Assembly: GCA_003956705.1 (NCBI GenBank)
Contig: QZCP01000099.1
Coordinates: 46,395-110,394, forward strand
DNA: 64,000 bases
Reading direction: 5' to 3'
Source of the DNA: Brevipalpus yothersi
Lineage: Eukaryota > Arthropoda > Arachnida > Trombidiformes > Tenuipalpidae
Positions 37,163 to 50,513 of this stretch are shown piece after piece (position 1 is the first letter of the stretch; each line of letters opens with the position of its first letter). The position numbers and the translations under genes were made by a program. Below the pieces are notes generated by a model, which was not told the DNA's origin, did no database searches, and saw only the letters and a program-made list of their open reading frames with translations.

Positions 37163-38468
37163 CGTGCAGGAAAAATGGGAAATCGAAGATTATCTCCTGA
37201 ACTTGGTCAGAAGAATGTTCATCCTTCGAAACAGTTTCGTAAAATTATATCATTTTTACGAATTTTATCTTCTCATGAGTGAAGAGGTTAGGTGTTATCA
37301 GCCTTCTCTATGTTGGTATATCGGAAAGTTTGTTGAACTTTTTCCGCATCTTCAAGTGGCATATGAGAAAAATAATCATCTACATCAGAATGTATGATCA
37401 ACATGAAACTTTTTCACAAATGATAAAATGGCTTCCCAAAAATTTTTCCCCTGAAAAATCATCCATCTTGATATGAGGAGGCAAAAGTTCGCTCAGCATG
37501 CGAGATGGAATAAATTTTGGAAATGAATAGTCAAAGGGGCCAGCAGTAATATGATGATCACTCTCAATTGTCCTGATGAATATATGCAAATGAAAAGTGA
37601 TACTAAGAAGGAAAGGGTCGGTTGAACATTCCTCCTTCTCATTCCACTAGCTTCTGTCTCTTTCCTACTAGATAATTAATTATCTTTATAATGAAGCTTG
37701 ATCTTGGTTATCCTGTTGTACATTCTGTTTCATCTCCTCCTCTTCCATTGTAACGCCTCGATAAAGTCCACCTTTTATTCTATTCTGTTCTATTCTATTT
37801 TCTCTCTCTCTTTGCACCTTATTTTTGATCCGATTTCATCTTCATCCAAAACCCTTTTTCTTTTACTCTTTGTTGCATACTTTCCCCGCTTTTTTGTGTA
37901 TGTGTCTTGTATTCCCAGCATCCTTTGCCATATTCTCTCCGTTGTTGTTGTTCCTTTTTTACTTCATCCTTTGCAATTCAATTGCCTTCTAAGCCTACAA
38001 AAGCTTCATCATCAGTCTTTCCTGCTCATCACTTTTTTGTGTGCATGATAAAATGATAATTACTCAAGAGAAAAAAAAATAAACACATTTTTCGGGCATA
38101 TTATGAGAAATTCTTGGAATAAAATACTCTGGTGAATCTCTTTTCTTCCTCTTTTTTCTTTTTGTGTAAATGCTCACAGGCAATAGAAAAAATTTTCAGC
38201 CTAGACTGTTTTGCTAAATTAGCTTGAATGAAATATCAGTTGATTCTGTAACAATCTATGCTAATATTATGGCTGGGAATCTTGAAGCGATATTTTGATT
38301 AAGGTCAAAGGTGGACAAACACATCATACTATTTTTTACTTACCAACTCTTACTATGGGTAATGTTGCCATATCACGAAGTAGATCATCAATTGTGGAAT
38401 CATAATCATCATATAAAGCTCTTTGTCTAATGCTTGTTTGGAATTTTTCAAAATTTGTCTGATTTTTC
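24000..38468 (-). CDS. FAM20C-like secretory-pathway kinase (5' end missing)
   Basis: Seven minus-strand exons join in phase to give 354 C-terminal residues, ending at a TAG at 24000. The order is 38468-38344, 36873-36795, 35419-35327, 33206-33094, 25459-25329, 25202-24961, 24282-24000. Diagnostic FAM20 motifs are QALFKPMR (ATP-binding Lys), ERHNAEVAAFHLDR (Glu that FAM20A pseudokinases lack), CFHGKCGYYC, HPWRRSYHKRRKA, GNMDRHHYETF (catalytic Asp) and HFDHGRGFG (metal-binding Asp). All key residues are present, so an active Golgi kinase is likely. MDMSILDF and WRRSYHKR look closer to FAM20C-type protein kinases than to the FAM20B xylosylkinase. FAM20C phosphorylates secreted proteins at S-x-E sites. 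The exon with the signal anchor and start codon must lie above 38468 and was not found. A 7.6-kb intron houses an antisense peptide gene. Confidence 0.92.
24961..25202 (-). CDS. FAM20-like catalytic exon
   Basis: IWRHPWRRSYHKRRKAFWE, then LMDMSILDFLIGNMDRHH and FPLHFDHGRG. It contains both the catalytic and the metal-binding Asp. Acceptor gggcacacag, donor gtaagt. A broken copy of part of it lies at 19432-19530. Confidence 0.95.
25329..25459 (-). CDS. FAM20-like Cys-rich exon
   Basis: Reads NNLCFHGKCGYYCDTAHAIC, then GHPDTLEGSFAAFLP and LAPRK. Acceptor cttccgttttag, donor gtatgt. The first two bases complete the Ala codon of SPANN. The intron to the next exon is only 126 bases. Confidence 0.95.
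25847..25852 (+). promoter_or_regulatory. TATA box of peptide copy 3
   Basis: tcgcTATAAAtaggag, 28 bases before a TCAGAG initiator-like site at 25875. Confidence 0.7.
25931..26558 (+). CDS. Small secreted eight-cysteine protein, copy 3 (nested in a FAM20-like intron)
   Basis: Exons 25931-26080, 26160-26239, 26298-26343, 26400-26453 and 26517-26558 encode 123 aa, with intact promoter, ORF and splice sites. The signal peptide is MNSMILVPILLLSFFSMIA; mature spacing starts CxxxxCxxxC, and later cysteines fall at FNCMK, KKCPLNF, KKYCKE, ADCTD and RDCLS. Intron 2 (58 bases) is identical to that of copy 1, while exon 4 differs at 11 of 18 residues. The C-terminus is shortest of the three (ends KKKNLP). 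The gene runs antisense to the kinase, within the intron between its exons at 33094 and 25459, about 470 bases from the latter. No known family recognised. Confidence 0.87.
26737..26742 (+). terminator. Polyadenylation signal of peptide copy 3
   Basis: cttttgAATAAAttttttcc, aligned with those of copies 1 and 2. Confidence 0.6.
28227..28407. repeat. (CT)n microsatellite containing an assembly gap
   Basis: CT runs at 28227-28265 and 28339-28407 surround 73 unknown bases. Confidence 0.97.
28266..28338. other. Assembly gap (73 N)
   Basis: Unspecified bases within the CT tract. The real repeat length is unknown. Confidence 0.99.
28782..28812. repeat. (CT)n microsatellite
   Basis: About 15 units, 0.4 kb from the gap-containing tract. 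Confidence 0.95.
32664..32722. repeat. (GA)n microsatellite
   Basis: About 29 units in the large kinase intron. Confidence 0.97.
33094..33206 (-). CDS. FAM20-like exon (kinase N-lobe)
   Basis: Reads ILGFKRAPPVVGRILNMTSE and LLKTFFVSP. Acceptor ctaacttacag; donor gtaaga leaves one base that joins CC of the next exon to make Ala. Confidence 0.94.
35327..35419 (-). CDS. FAM20-like exon with the alpha-C Glu
   Basis: Reads FPREKETDPNHFYFVDFERH and NAEVAAFHLD, with split Arg codons at both ends. The acceptor catccag is preceded directly by a long CT microsatellite (minus strand), which serves as its pyrimidine tract. Confidence 0.95.
35426..35473. repeat. (GA)n microsatellite abutting a splice acceptor
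   Basis: On the transcribed (minus) strand it reads (CT)n and ends about six bases before the acceptor of the kinase exon at 35327-35419. Confidence 0.97.
36345..36396. repeat. (CT)n microsatellite
   Basis: About 26 units in the kinase intron between 36795 and 35419. Confidence 0.97.
36795..36873 (-). CDS. FAM20-like exon with the ATP-binding Lys
   Basis: Reads GQKEGGTQLKLIIDYNNSG, then QALFKPM. Acceptor ggtataccag, donor gtaaga; both ends are in phase with the neighbours. Confidence 0.94.
37131..37158. repeat. (GT)n microsatellite
   Basis: 14 uninterrupted GT units, the longest GT tract seen in the window. Confidence 0.95.
38344..38468 (-). CDS. FAM20-like exon (most upstream one identified)
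   Basis: Reads KNQTNFEKFQTSIRQRALYD, then IDDLLRDMATLPIVRVG. The FEKF...LY and LLRDMAT pattern matches the start of the conserved FAM20 core. Acceptor catctttacag; it begins with the third base of a codon, so at least one coding exon lies further upstream. Confidence 0.9.
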
Positions 38469-39943
38469 CTGTAAAGATGAAAATTTCCGTTAGAAAAATG
38501 CGTCTTGTGATCATATTTGGAATAATTCAATGTAATGCACCCAAATGCTTTGAAAAGTTCATCAAATTTTTATCGTTTAATGTGAGAAAATAACTACGGA
38601 AAGAAATACTCTCACTCATAATGAAGTTCGCGGGGTTGTCCCAAAAATTGCTCATGAAAAGTCCTAAAAAAGCCTCCATTGTCTAGATTCTATCAGACTC
38701 ACCAAATAGGTTCAGATGGACAGAATGAGGTGGGATTATCACGCCATAAATTTGATGAATATGAGAGGATTATGAGGATTAAGAGGGGAAAAGAATATCT
38801 GACGCAGTGTGTTGGGCTTAGAAAAAAAGGTAACTGATGAGAATAGTGGCTGAAAATTAATGATAATAATAAATAAAAAAACGTATAGAACGTGAATTGG
38901 AATTCTATTTCCCTGATGCCTGGATAAAAGGAGGCTCAGTTGACAAGGGAGAAAGAAATGATGAGATATTCTAGCGTATTGTGAATGAAATCTCAATTAA
39001 CATGGGATTAATGTTGATCAGTATCGTTCGAAGCTAGCTTGAGCACTTGTGAAAGAGAAAGAGAGGGAGAGAGAGGGGGGTAAGATTTGAGAAATATTCA
39101 CGAGAATAATGATAAAAGCTCAATAATTATGCTTTGTGTATGTAATCAGAATCATCAATGTAAGGTTGAAGTTCAGAACAAAAGAAAAGAGAAAGAAAGA
39201 GGATCGTTTTTATGCAAAGTTTGACAGTATACACACACATCCATACATAGTCGGATGTAAATCTCTTCTTAATCGATGAGAGAGAGAGAGAGAGAGAACG
39301 GGTGAAAAAATTAAATCTTTCCAAAAAACGCTTCAATAGAAATCTAAGCGAGAAAAAGACAAGTTTCCATCATCAACGCTATTGATGAAAAACATTTTCT
39401 CCGGAGGCTGTGGATAATGAGGCGAAAATAGGGAATGAAAAGAGAGAAAGTTGAAATAAGGGTAAAAAAGATTCATTTCCAATCAACGCTATTCATGAGA
39501 GAGGAGAGAGAGAGAAAGATGAAAGAATTGGAATTCAAAAGCATTCATGAGTATGATTTGACTCATTGACTTTAAATGTTAAGAAACAGTGGGAAAATGC
39601 TGTGAATACTGAATGGATAAAGTGAAAAGAGATCATTTGAATGAATGAGAAAAGAAGTATAAACAAAACCTTCAAGGATCTTCTATCTTTTATCTTTCTC
39701 TTTCTTTTCCTTTCCCTCTTCCTATTTTTCTCATCTGTATTGACCTATTCTCTATCTGTAAGATTTGAGTGGTTCCAAGCCAGTGAGCAGGAGAAGAGAG
39801 AGAGTTAGAAGAAATGAGTTCATGTTCAAACAAGTGAATATTCATGATATATACTGTGTTGTGCTGTTGTTCTGATCAATCGAACAGTAAAGACTTCGCA
39901 TTCTTGATTCAGATGGTTTATCTCTTGAGATGATTGGAGAAAG

Positions 39944-39948
<5 letters not shown>

Positions 39949-39990
<42 letters not shown>
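39949..39990. repeat. (GA)n microsatellite
   Basis: About 21 units. Confidence 0.96.
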
Positions 39991-39994
<4 letters not shown>

Positions 39995-42900
39995 AAGTGA
40001 AAGAAGAGAAGTGAAGAAAATCGATAAGCCCATTAGCATAGCGTTTTGAGGATCACTAATAATGTAGATTGAAAAAAATCAATAAACTTTCCATTCATGT
40101 GTATCAGCATTTGCTTTACTGTATTTATGCTTGATCTTGCTTGATTCTTTTGAAGATCAATGAAAAATTAGAAACCATAAGAAATCAACAAATGATGATT
40201 ACAACTCATCAAGCATACCCAAGAGAGATGGAAAGAGAGAGAGAGAGAGAGAATGTTGCTCAGAGAATTAAATTGATATCGATCAATTTAAGGTGAACAA
40301 TTTACATGTTAAAATATGCTTTCAATGAGTAGTATCATCTTTCTGAGTGAACTTTTCAACTATCCATTTTGAAGGATAAATCCCTAAAAAATACATTTGA
40401 TCGAAAGTGAATAGCTTTTCAGCTGAATATACATATGTATGTATATTTCTTCTCGAAACAGACCTTGTACTCATCTATATGTCAAGGGAAATGTTCCACA
40501 ATAGACTAAATATGGACAATAACAAAAGGCTAGTTATGTAGAACAGCTGATCTATCACAATGGCAGCCCGGAAATGCAAATAATAAATCATTTTTCGTTC
40601 TGTTTCCTTGTCTCTATCTATCTCTCTATCTCTGTAACTTCTTTCACAACATACATATACTTACTGTGAAATATACACACACACATATACTATATATACC
40701 CATATACTATTCATAGTGAGCCAATCATTGTATAATAGTCTGTCAACGGAATTGAGTCGTGATCAGGATGCCAAGCTCATATGGCCAGTTTGTGTCGTAA
40801 TGGACGCGAATGAAGCTTCTTGTATGTGTGTCTGATGGCCTGATGATTATCAAATGGCCAGATAGTTTAGAGAGGAGAAAGAGTATCAGTTTGCACGAAT
40901 CTGAATGGATACATAGTAAGAGAGAGAGAGAGAGAGAGAGAGAATGTTCCTCTTCTTATTCTCTTTTACCGTTGACTAGTCCAACATTTTAACTGGTTGA
41001 CGTGTTGGGGTGCATAAAGGGGAATACATTGGGAATATACTGAGATAGTGAACGGATAGACTGTCAATCATTTAACAATGATAACATGGACAAGGGATCA
41101 CGATTGTGATTATCATCTCAACTATATGATAACCTTCCTTAAGCTTCACCAATAGAGTATCTATTTGTAACCAAGCCTTTTCATCCAGAAAAGTCAATCG
41201 TTCACCCCACTATGACCTCACTTATCATTTGCCACTTTGACATGACCACTTTTCATTGCTGCTTCACTTCATCTCTTTTTCAGAACGAAAAAGGTTTAGC
41301 CCAAGATTATATATAAATATACAGTGATCATCGTCATCATCATATAGCAATTTGACATGTTCAGTGGATGATTATGGTGATGAGAGGGGCTTGTGGATTT
41401 GAGGTATAGCTTCCATTGGATTCCCGAATGCCAATCAAAATCAGAATATTGAAAATACTATTCTCGAAATGATGATTAGGTTGAAATTTGAGAGAAATCA
41501 AATGGTATTGATTAATGCACACATATAAACACACACACATTGCTATATTGTATTGCTAGTTGGGTTTTCAGATAAGAAGGATGCTTTGATTTGAAAACAA
41601 AAGAGGTGTAAGAGTTTTTTCAGCTAACAGAATTTTCATCTCATGACTGGAAAGTTCATGAGGTAATCTTTTTTTTCTCGTTCCAAATAATCTAACATTC
41701 ATGCACCATCAATTCAAATATAGATTCGGTATTGCATACTCTTGAATTCTGCCAAAATTGGACCTAAAGAATGCATACGAGGGCAGTTCCCCTTCTACTA
41801 TGCGAGAGAATGCTGTGTATATCTACTTTTCATTTCTTGTAGAATGCAATATTTGAGTAGAAGATGTTATTCTATGAATTATGAAAGAGTGCAGCATGAG
41901 AAAAAGAAAGAGAGAGAGAGAGAGAGAAACATGGTATCGGGAAGGTAAGAATCTAATCTCATGGAAAGAGAGAGAGCAAAAGGGAATAAAGTTACGATGG
42001 CATGAAAAACAGCGTAGCATACAGATATACACCAAATTTTATCCATTATATTTCACTCTCGGTTAAAAACGATCAAGGCAGACCAGAGTCTATGATACAC
42101 GATATGATACTGATCAAACTCATCCTTTTCAAATACTCTTTTTCATCTTCTCGAGAATATAAATATTTTATCAAATAAGTTTATCTCAAGCCATACACTG
42201 AGGGAAAGAAAAGATATCAGACAAAAAATGAACTCAAGACATGTCGGCTCATAGATCAATGACAAGCAAACCTGAGCGTACTCATCTTGAGATTACTCAA
42301 GATGGCTTGGTTCCCTTGAAGTTCATGGTATTCCTTCATGATACTTTATGATCCCTAGAATAAAATTGTTTGAGAGCCCAAGCAGTTGTTCGTGCAACGG
42401 GGCAAAGTAGCCAAAAATGTGTTAGTTGAATACGTGCCCTAAAAGGGAAACTAACTTATTACGCTTCCATATTCATTTGGATGCTATTTCACAATGTTTG
42501 ATTTTCCAAGATTTTTGTTCAAACCCCTATGATATCGTGAGCCTTTTTGGCGATCTTTTGATAAAAAATAAAAAGATTCTCATTTGATACTGAATTGGAT
42601 AGTGTATTCCCTATCAGCTCTCTCAATATTTCATATTATGAGAATCATGGACCATTATCTGCCTCCTCCTGTCACCCACATTAGTAGAGCAATCCTGAGT
42701 ACTCTTGATTCTTTCTTAGATAGATAGAGTACAAAGAAGTGTTCAATCTCGTTTTGATAAGAGGAAGAGATGAGCAAAGATGGCTCGTGAGCTTCTCCTC
42801 TTCTCACAGCATCCCGATCTTCCAGTCAATGGATTCTGATAATGCTTGTTGCGAAATATCAAACATTTAGGTACCATTTTTCTTGCCAATTTGTTTCATT

Positions 42901-43382
42901 TCCAATCAATTTCAGAGCCTGTTATTGAAAACTTATGCCCAATACATGTTCACAATCCAACGTTTTCTCTCTTACTTTTTTCTTTCTTGTTCTCTCTTCA
43001 GATGCGAATGACAATGTTTCTGTCATATTGGCTGTTGAGAGAGTGGAAAAAAGTTTCTGGTCATCTTTCTTCTCCAAGATCATGCAATGATTGGACTCGT
43101 CAGTTACATTTATGAACTGTTCATATATCTCGAAAATGGACAAGGAGAACATACGATCCCCCAGATACTTTGTCAACCCATATAAAGAGGCCTGCTTGGT
43201 ATGAAGGCACAAAAAGTGGAGGAAGAAATAATTTGGAGCAAAAAAATCAGATGAAAGACAATAACAGAAAGGAATGTACAGCCTAATTGTGTATATCTCA
43301 ATCAGTATGAGCTTCCAAAGAGCCCAGAGAGACGTAATCGATAGCTATTCGGAATGATTTTGATCAGCTACTTTTCCTCTTC

Positions 43383-43385
<3 letters not shown>

Positions 43386-43428
<43 letters not shown>
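43386..43428. repeat. (CT)n microsatellite
   Basis: About 21 units. Confidence 0.96.
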
Positions 43429-43430
<2 letters not shown>

Positions 43431-46400
43431 GTAACTTATCTAGGCACTATCTTGCCGAAAGATACACATGAACAAGATGGATGAAGCTTCTCTTGCCCAT
43501 GATGGTACATTGGAGTCATCTATGATGGAAATGATCCATGTATCAAGTTTCTGGCTAATCAGAATTCTAGCATGAAAAGTATTGACAACAACTAGAACAA
43601 AGTCCAGTGTAGACTGGGAATAGTAATAAAATTTGTGTTCCCTGGTCTTCAAGATTGAGTACGTTTGTGTATCCCTATTTGATGGTTTTTAGGAGGATCT
43701 TTCAATGAATGGTAGATTCATCTCTCATGTATTTCGACAAAAATCATTTCTTCCCCTTATGTCTCTAATAAATTCAAATCACCTGGCTACCTCACGAATA
43801 TGTGGAGGTTTTTTTCCTTTTTGTAAATGTCAAGAAGGTAATTCCGGTGAGGGAGGAAATATAACCTCAAAACAAGCAGCTATCTGACTCGCTATAAAAA
43901 TGGTCTAGAGTTTCATGTCTTCTTTTATCATCCAAACAATGCTCCGAAATGCTGGAACTTCCTGCCCCAAGAGTTACAGCCTGACGAATGTGTATTTGTG
44001 GGAATACTTTGATGCTAGAGAAAAGCCTTCAAGCCTTCTTTTCTGTTATACAATCCATCTCATGGGTAAAAAAGAGGAAAGTTTTCAGAGGATATTGTTG
44101 TTTTAGTAATGGCTTGGTGGAAGCATCCGAACAACAGAGCAAGAACAAACGAATAAAAGTCTAAGATAGAAGATCATTTTCCGATAAGAATATGGAAGTG
44201 AGAAGAATGGAAATTGAAAATCTTGACATTTGTGATCATGAAATATGAAGCATTTTACCCATTTTTTGTCCTCAACAAAATAAAGTCGAGCCTCACCGAG
44301 CGTAAAATTCAACTTTTCCTTGCTTTTATCAACATAGTGAGAGTTTGTTTTTTTTCGAAGTTGTCTTCTGATCATATGCAGAGTTAATAAATCTCGTATT
44401 CAAAGAATTTTTCTTAATGCTAATGTGGCTTGAAATGAAGAAATGAGTCTTTGGCTGTGAAATGAATTAGACATGAATTCTTTGTCAGAATACAATGGCA
44501 ATGAGATATTGTCATATTGAACAAATATTGAAATCATAAACCAAAGAGGATCTTTAAGAGCATTGATAAGCCAAAAACTCAAATGGAAAAGAACGAAAAA
44601 TCGCAATTTCCAAGGAATGTTCAAGGATTTTTGTGGTCATCCTCATCTCTGATCTATCATGTATTTTTGCTTCTTAATACTCGTGGAATTTCTAAACAAT
44701 ATGAAGAGAGGTTAGTAAAGAATACCCTCAGTGGCTATCTGAACTTTGGTATATTCTATTTAAAGTTGTTGGGATAATTTTATCCGGATTTTTGGGAGAA
44801 AAATAATGATGAAGGATAGAGTAGAGTAGAGTAGCTGATAAAATACAAGGAAGAAGGAAAGAAGAGGCATCATATGAAGCATGAGAGAAAGATTTTTTTA
44901 GTTGGAAAGAAAAATGATGGCAAAAAACAGCATGTGAGAATGGAAGAACATATTCCAAAACTGTATGAGCAACCGCCACTACCAGCATGGGTTGATGGAA
45001 AGTATTCTTCTCTTCCTTTCTCCAAAAAAGAATTTGAGGCTATTTTTAGCCCTCTTATGTGGAATAAAAGTGAACAGAAGCAAGAGTAGAAGAAAAAAAG
45101 TCCTACAATGAATTTGAATACTCGAAAATTGAATTTCAAGCCCATACAGCATCCACGTGATATTGTATGGATAGTAAACAAGAAGTTTATCGAAGATTTG
45201 AAGAAGAGCTCTTCAAATCATCAGGAATTTGCTTTCAAGAAGATTCAATTTTATTCCATGTCATCCAACTCTCCGATTAAGATCACCAAGAACCTATTCG
45301 TTAAACAGATTCAATCAGTCTTTGAGCGGTGGAAACTCTTTTTGGAATCATGTATTCATCTTCCATGAACTTCTGATGCTAGAAAAATTTCCACTCAATT
45401 GTGCATATTTTCACAGATACAAACTGAAGATATCGCTCTCGAGAAACCCTTTTTGTATCCATATTTTTTAATCTAAAACTTGAATCAATCCTTCTTGCAG
45501 CAATATCCTACCATCGTTTTAACCGAATAAGTTGGAATCATGTGAAAGAAAAACCGTCAACAAAAAGAGTTTTTTAGAAAGTGAAAAAGTTGAAAAAGCA
45601 TGAATGTTGTTCAAAGTTCAATACTTCAGTGAACAATATATTGAACAAGAATTGAGTCCCAATACACACTCAAAAGCAACATTTACACTAGAAAAAGTGC
45701 CCTCAGGCTCATAGTTTACTTTTCAGAGAGAAAGGCGATAGAAACTGTGATGAAGAGCCTAAGAGGGAGAACCTATGATTTTTATGTATTCCAGTTTAAC
45801 AATTACAAAGGAAACTTCTAATACTTCAAATATTTGTGAGTATAGTTTCGATAGAAGGTTGAAAACTTGCTAAAAATAGGGTCAATTGATAGCTCATTGA
45901 GTAAAATAGAGAATATGGAATGGAAACACTCCACTGTGTGAAAGAATTAGAAATGTATTCGCCATTGGATACAAAGTAGTTGGTATAGATACTGAATGGA
46001 GAATTCAAACGAGTAGATGATTGTGCTTTGACGATGACATGATTCTTGATATAATATACTGGAATCCCTAAGAATACTATTGTTCTCTGGTGGAACTAAT
46101 AATAGATCAGTCAAGAGCAGACAAAAAAAATGCACTCACTAGAAGAAGAGCATATTCTCAAAAGGGAAAAGAGAGAGAAAGTATGAAAGAGAAGATCAGA
46201 TTCTGTTTGTTCATGTAACGAAAGAAAAAATGCAAGATGTAGCGCGATTCCCTGGTCGTCATGGATGAAAATAGGTAGAATATAAGATGAATAGAATCCA
46301 TATAAGAATGACAGGTGGAGAAATGACCCATGAACTCAACTCTCAAATCGATCATTCAGCTATATAGTGATTGTTGAAACCTGAGAATGGCAAGAACCTC

Positions 46401-47947
46401 ATCCAGAATTTGAATTTATCAGTATGACCAACCGTTTGAAATATTTTCTAGAACAAATTCAGAGAAAAAAAGGCTCAAACCAAAACCCTGAAATGGGATG
46501 ATCCGAGCTGAGTGAACGACATTAAGATATTCTCTGATTCTCATGATTATTTAAGAAGATGGTATTTATGCAGAATAATCAGCATGTTAACAAGCCAAAA
46601 AGCTGGGATGTAGGGCCTGATAAGAATTATGGATGCATTTCAAATGAGTCTGGATAAGGAATGATGAACAAAAATGGAACGGTGCAAGGATGAATAAGCA
46701 TATAGAGAATGAAAAAGAACAAGCCTGGATTGTGGACAGTAAGCAATAGCTTTAGGGTATCAATTAGGAGTGCAGATATCGTGGAGACGATCGATATAAA
46801 GTACTCGGTTCACAAAATATGATGATCTTCTTTAGACGATGAATGGGCAATGTGAATGGATAAAATAGGGAGAAAGTATATCTGAGACTAAGGTTTTCCA
46901 AATGCTATCCAAAAGGAGGAGAGAGAGATAGAGAAAACGATAGAGTGAGATAGACGGTGGTTCTGGAGTGGAACCAAGCTGAAAGGAGTGCAACCAGGAG
47001 AAGAATCGTTTGGCTGATAGTGTTTTTCCATCAGACATAATTGAATTACAAATTTGGTGAATATATCAGCAATATAATATGCTATGCACAGTATAGAGAG
47101 GGAAAGATGCTCGATAAGAATGATGATTGAAGAGGCTAACAGAACGATGAGGTGAAGGATGAAAATAGATGAGGATGGGTTTGAGGAATAGGAAGAGAAA
47201 TACACTGAAATGATGAATATCTAACCAAATAAGTTGGTATACAGTTTCAAAGGGTACAAAATTCTGTTCACCATGACAATCAACTCTTCATTTTGTTCCC
47301 AGAATATTTCTTATGATAACGAGAATGTCAGTTCTGAGGAAATAGTTAGTGAAAATATGGAAAAAAATCAATCTACAAGCTTCAAATTATTACTGAAATT
47401 CAATATTTGACTAATCACCTTCTTTCTAAGAAGGGAATTCCTTGTTTATATTGGAATTTTCCAATAAATCCACAAATAAAGAGGAAACATTCATTCCAGA
47501 TCAGATAAAGCGATGATAATTCAATTTGTTGATTTCCTTAGAATTTTAAATTGATAGAGCCCAACTTTGGATGATTAGACTTTTCGAGACATTGGTCCTG
47601 AGCAAGCAAAAAATTTGATCTCTGAATTCACAAAAGCTGCTCAAATAATTACAATACAAGAATCCAAAAATAACTGTTCAGTTTAAAACAAGAGAAAGTT
47701 TATCATGGACCGATGTCATGATAGATGATGGAGAGGGTGAAAATTTTCCCAATAATTTGATGATCAAGACATTAGGAGATACATGACCATTAGATAATAT
47801 TGATTGTATTCTTTGTGGAAGTCAAATGATCATGTCAAAGCTATGGTGTATTCAGAGTATAGAATTCATTTGAACATGGCAATGTTACAGTAGTAGAAAT
47901 TGAATATGTCATTGACATGAGCAATTTCATCTCATTTTATTTTCGCT

Positions 47948-47951
<4 letters not shown>

Positions 47952-47993
<42 letters not shown>
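47952..47993. repeat. (CT)n microsatellite
   Basis: About 21 units, followed by an (AC)n stub. Confidence 0.96.
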
Positions 47994-47996
<3 letters not shown>

Positions 47997-50443
47997 ACAC
48001 ACACTCACATGGACCAAATCTGAGTATAAAATGAAATATGATCAGACCATAAGAGTAGAACAATTTTGGCATCAGTTTTGCGTGCAATTGTTATAAATTC
48101 ATTTAATTCTGTCATCACCATCGGGAACTACAATTTTGCAATTTTACAAAGCTCTACACACATACACTTTGCCACTGTATTATGGGGAGAAAATTTTTCA
48201 CCGAATCAGATCTTTTTGGCATCAAATAGATGGGAAAAGAGGTTCTCTTCCTCTCAACTAGCCTCACAAAATGTATGTATGCAGATTATTTCAATTTCGT
48301 AAACAATGATGAATGCTATTTGCATGAGATATTCTACATAATTAGTCTTGGCGTCAAATGCAAAGAGAGAGAAAAACATTGAGAGCAAAAAGGGAAAAGA
48401 GAGAAGAGAAAAGGTTGAGTGCAAATAGAAATTGAGAATAAAGAGAATAGAATAAAGTTTTGGAAAGGGATGAAAATATTGTTGATGAATGAAAATGATA
48501 TTAAGTTCAACAGAATATTTCATTCTTCCATTCATCCTGTGGCTACAATCCTTGGTGCTTTTGGCATTTTTTTGGGCATAAAAAGTATTGGAATCTTCTA
48601 TTCACACTGAGCAAATGAAATTTAATCGAAATGTAGCTAGGAAAAATCTGGAAACCTCTATATTTTCTCTCAAGTAGAATCATCTCATAAGCGAAAATGA
48701 ATCAGAATATAGAAAATTAGCATGCAACGAAAATTCTTAGTACAAAGTGACCAAAAAAGCATGGATATTGTGTACATCAAGTTAAGAGTGCTTATTTATT
48801 ACATGATTCATGGCAATATTGTTAATGAATTCCAAGGAGTGAACTTTTATGATAAAATTTTCAGCTCAATTGGCCCAGCTTCGATTCAAAGATGACATTT
48901 GATTCGTTTTTCGAGACTCACCAACTATTATGAGTGCCCAAAATGGTAGACAATTTGACAGAAGTATAGGAATGAATGATTAAGTTGAATACTTCGATCC
49001 TCTGCATGAGAGAATTTTTTGAGAACCTTTTCCCATTTCGAAATGAACAATCGAAAGAAGAGTGAGAATAGAAGCACTCTTTCATTGGCCCTTCTAGATG
49101 TTCGCCAGAACGTGAATAAGTATGGACTATGAAGCCGGAGGAAATGAATGAACTAGCAAGACCATTATCGTACACACACACATACAAAGAATGGTTAAGA
49201 ATTCTGGAGGCTGTAAATGTGTGAAATGATCATGCAGAGAATATTGTCGTCCTCATCATTCTATCATTCCATATACACTTCATATTCTTTTGCTCTCTTT
49301 ATTCTGTTTTTCTTCTCTAAGTTTTCCACACTTCTCAGAAATATTTTGTACAATCTTTTTTCCTGTTAGCAGTCTCTTCATCTTCAACTTGATTCATCAT
49401 CTATTTTCACCACTTCTTCTTTTTTTCTAGGGTTTTCTCTTTGAAACATAATTTTTATGTCGCCTTCTCCTCTTTCTTGTATTCTTTATCCTTTTAAAAA
49501 AGCCATATTTTTGTGTGCTACTTCCATTCCCTAGTATTCCCTAGTATTCCAAGTGGTATTCCCGGAGACCAAACCCACACAGGATATGGTTTGAAAAGGA
49601 TTTCTTCTTACACACATCAAGTTCGAGTCAAACACAATGCTTGCAATGTCATTCCACTTTTTTTCTCAATGTTGGATAAAAGAAGAACGTGCTGAGAATA
49701 TTCGATTTCTATTCCTTTATCAAATAAATGTGATCTTGTTGCCTATTTATGCTCTCTCTCTCTCGCTCGTTTTGAGATGTTTCAAAGATCTTCAGCTTTC
49801 TCTCGTGATGCTGTATGATCATTTTAGGCTTCCCACCAGTTTGAGGAGTGGAAATCAAAATTTTAAAATTCATGCATTCTTCAGCTTTTTTGTGGTGAGA
49901 ATGGTTATCATATGGAAAAAAAGATGGCCAAAAGTTTACAAGCCCCGGTAATGTTGAATAGAAGATTATGGAATATGTACATATATTGCATGATATATAT
50001 TTTTATGCGTGTGTGTAGCACATATTACAAGCTTCCACATCAGCTTCACTTCTAGCTGTTCTCTTAGGACACGCAAAAATTTTGGAGGTGTAGACGTTAA
50101 AATGAATGGTGACAAATAGTCAATATACCATCTCATGACAAGCGAGTACAAAGAATGTGAAATACATTTATATGTATATATATATCAAATTTTGAGCATG
50201 GATACTGTGAATTGCAAAATGGACCATGCCTAAGTGACACTCCTCATATTGGTGAATGATATATCATCATAACCATCAATGAGTATTGGGATTTAGTGGA
50301 AGAAAGAGAGAGAAAAGAACAGGAATGACATTTCGAAATTCTGATATATATGCCATGTCACCTCTCACTTTTCTCACCCTATGTGTATGAGTTTGACATG
50401 AACAATTTTCTCTCTCAAATCACACAAATTTTGAGAAGTGATG

Positions 50444-50448
<5 letters not shown>

Positions 50449-50510
<62 letters not shown>
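50449..50510. repeat. (GA)n microsatellite
   Basis: About 31 units; the source of a spurious Arg-Glu frame. Confidence 0.96.

Positions 50511-50513
<3 letters not shown>

Noticed and set aside
42922..43212. 96-codon minus-strand ORF considered as an upstream kinase exon
   Set aside because: No match to the FAM20 N-terminal region, no signal anchor and no clear donor in the required phase.
44870..45181. Minus-strand ORF with a hydrophobic stretch (FIVGLFFFYSCFCSLLF), considered as a FAM20 signal anchor
   Set aside because: The hydrophobic, Phe-rich translation is expected from AT-rich DNA, the opposite strand is also open, and nothing links it to the kinase exons.
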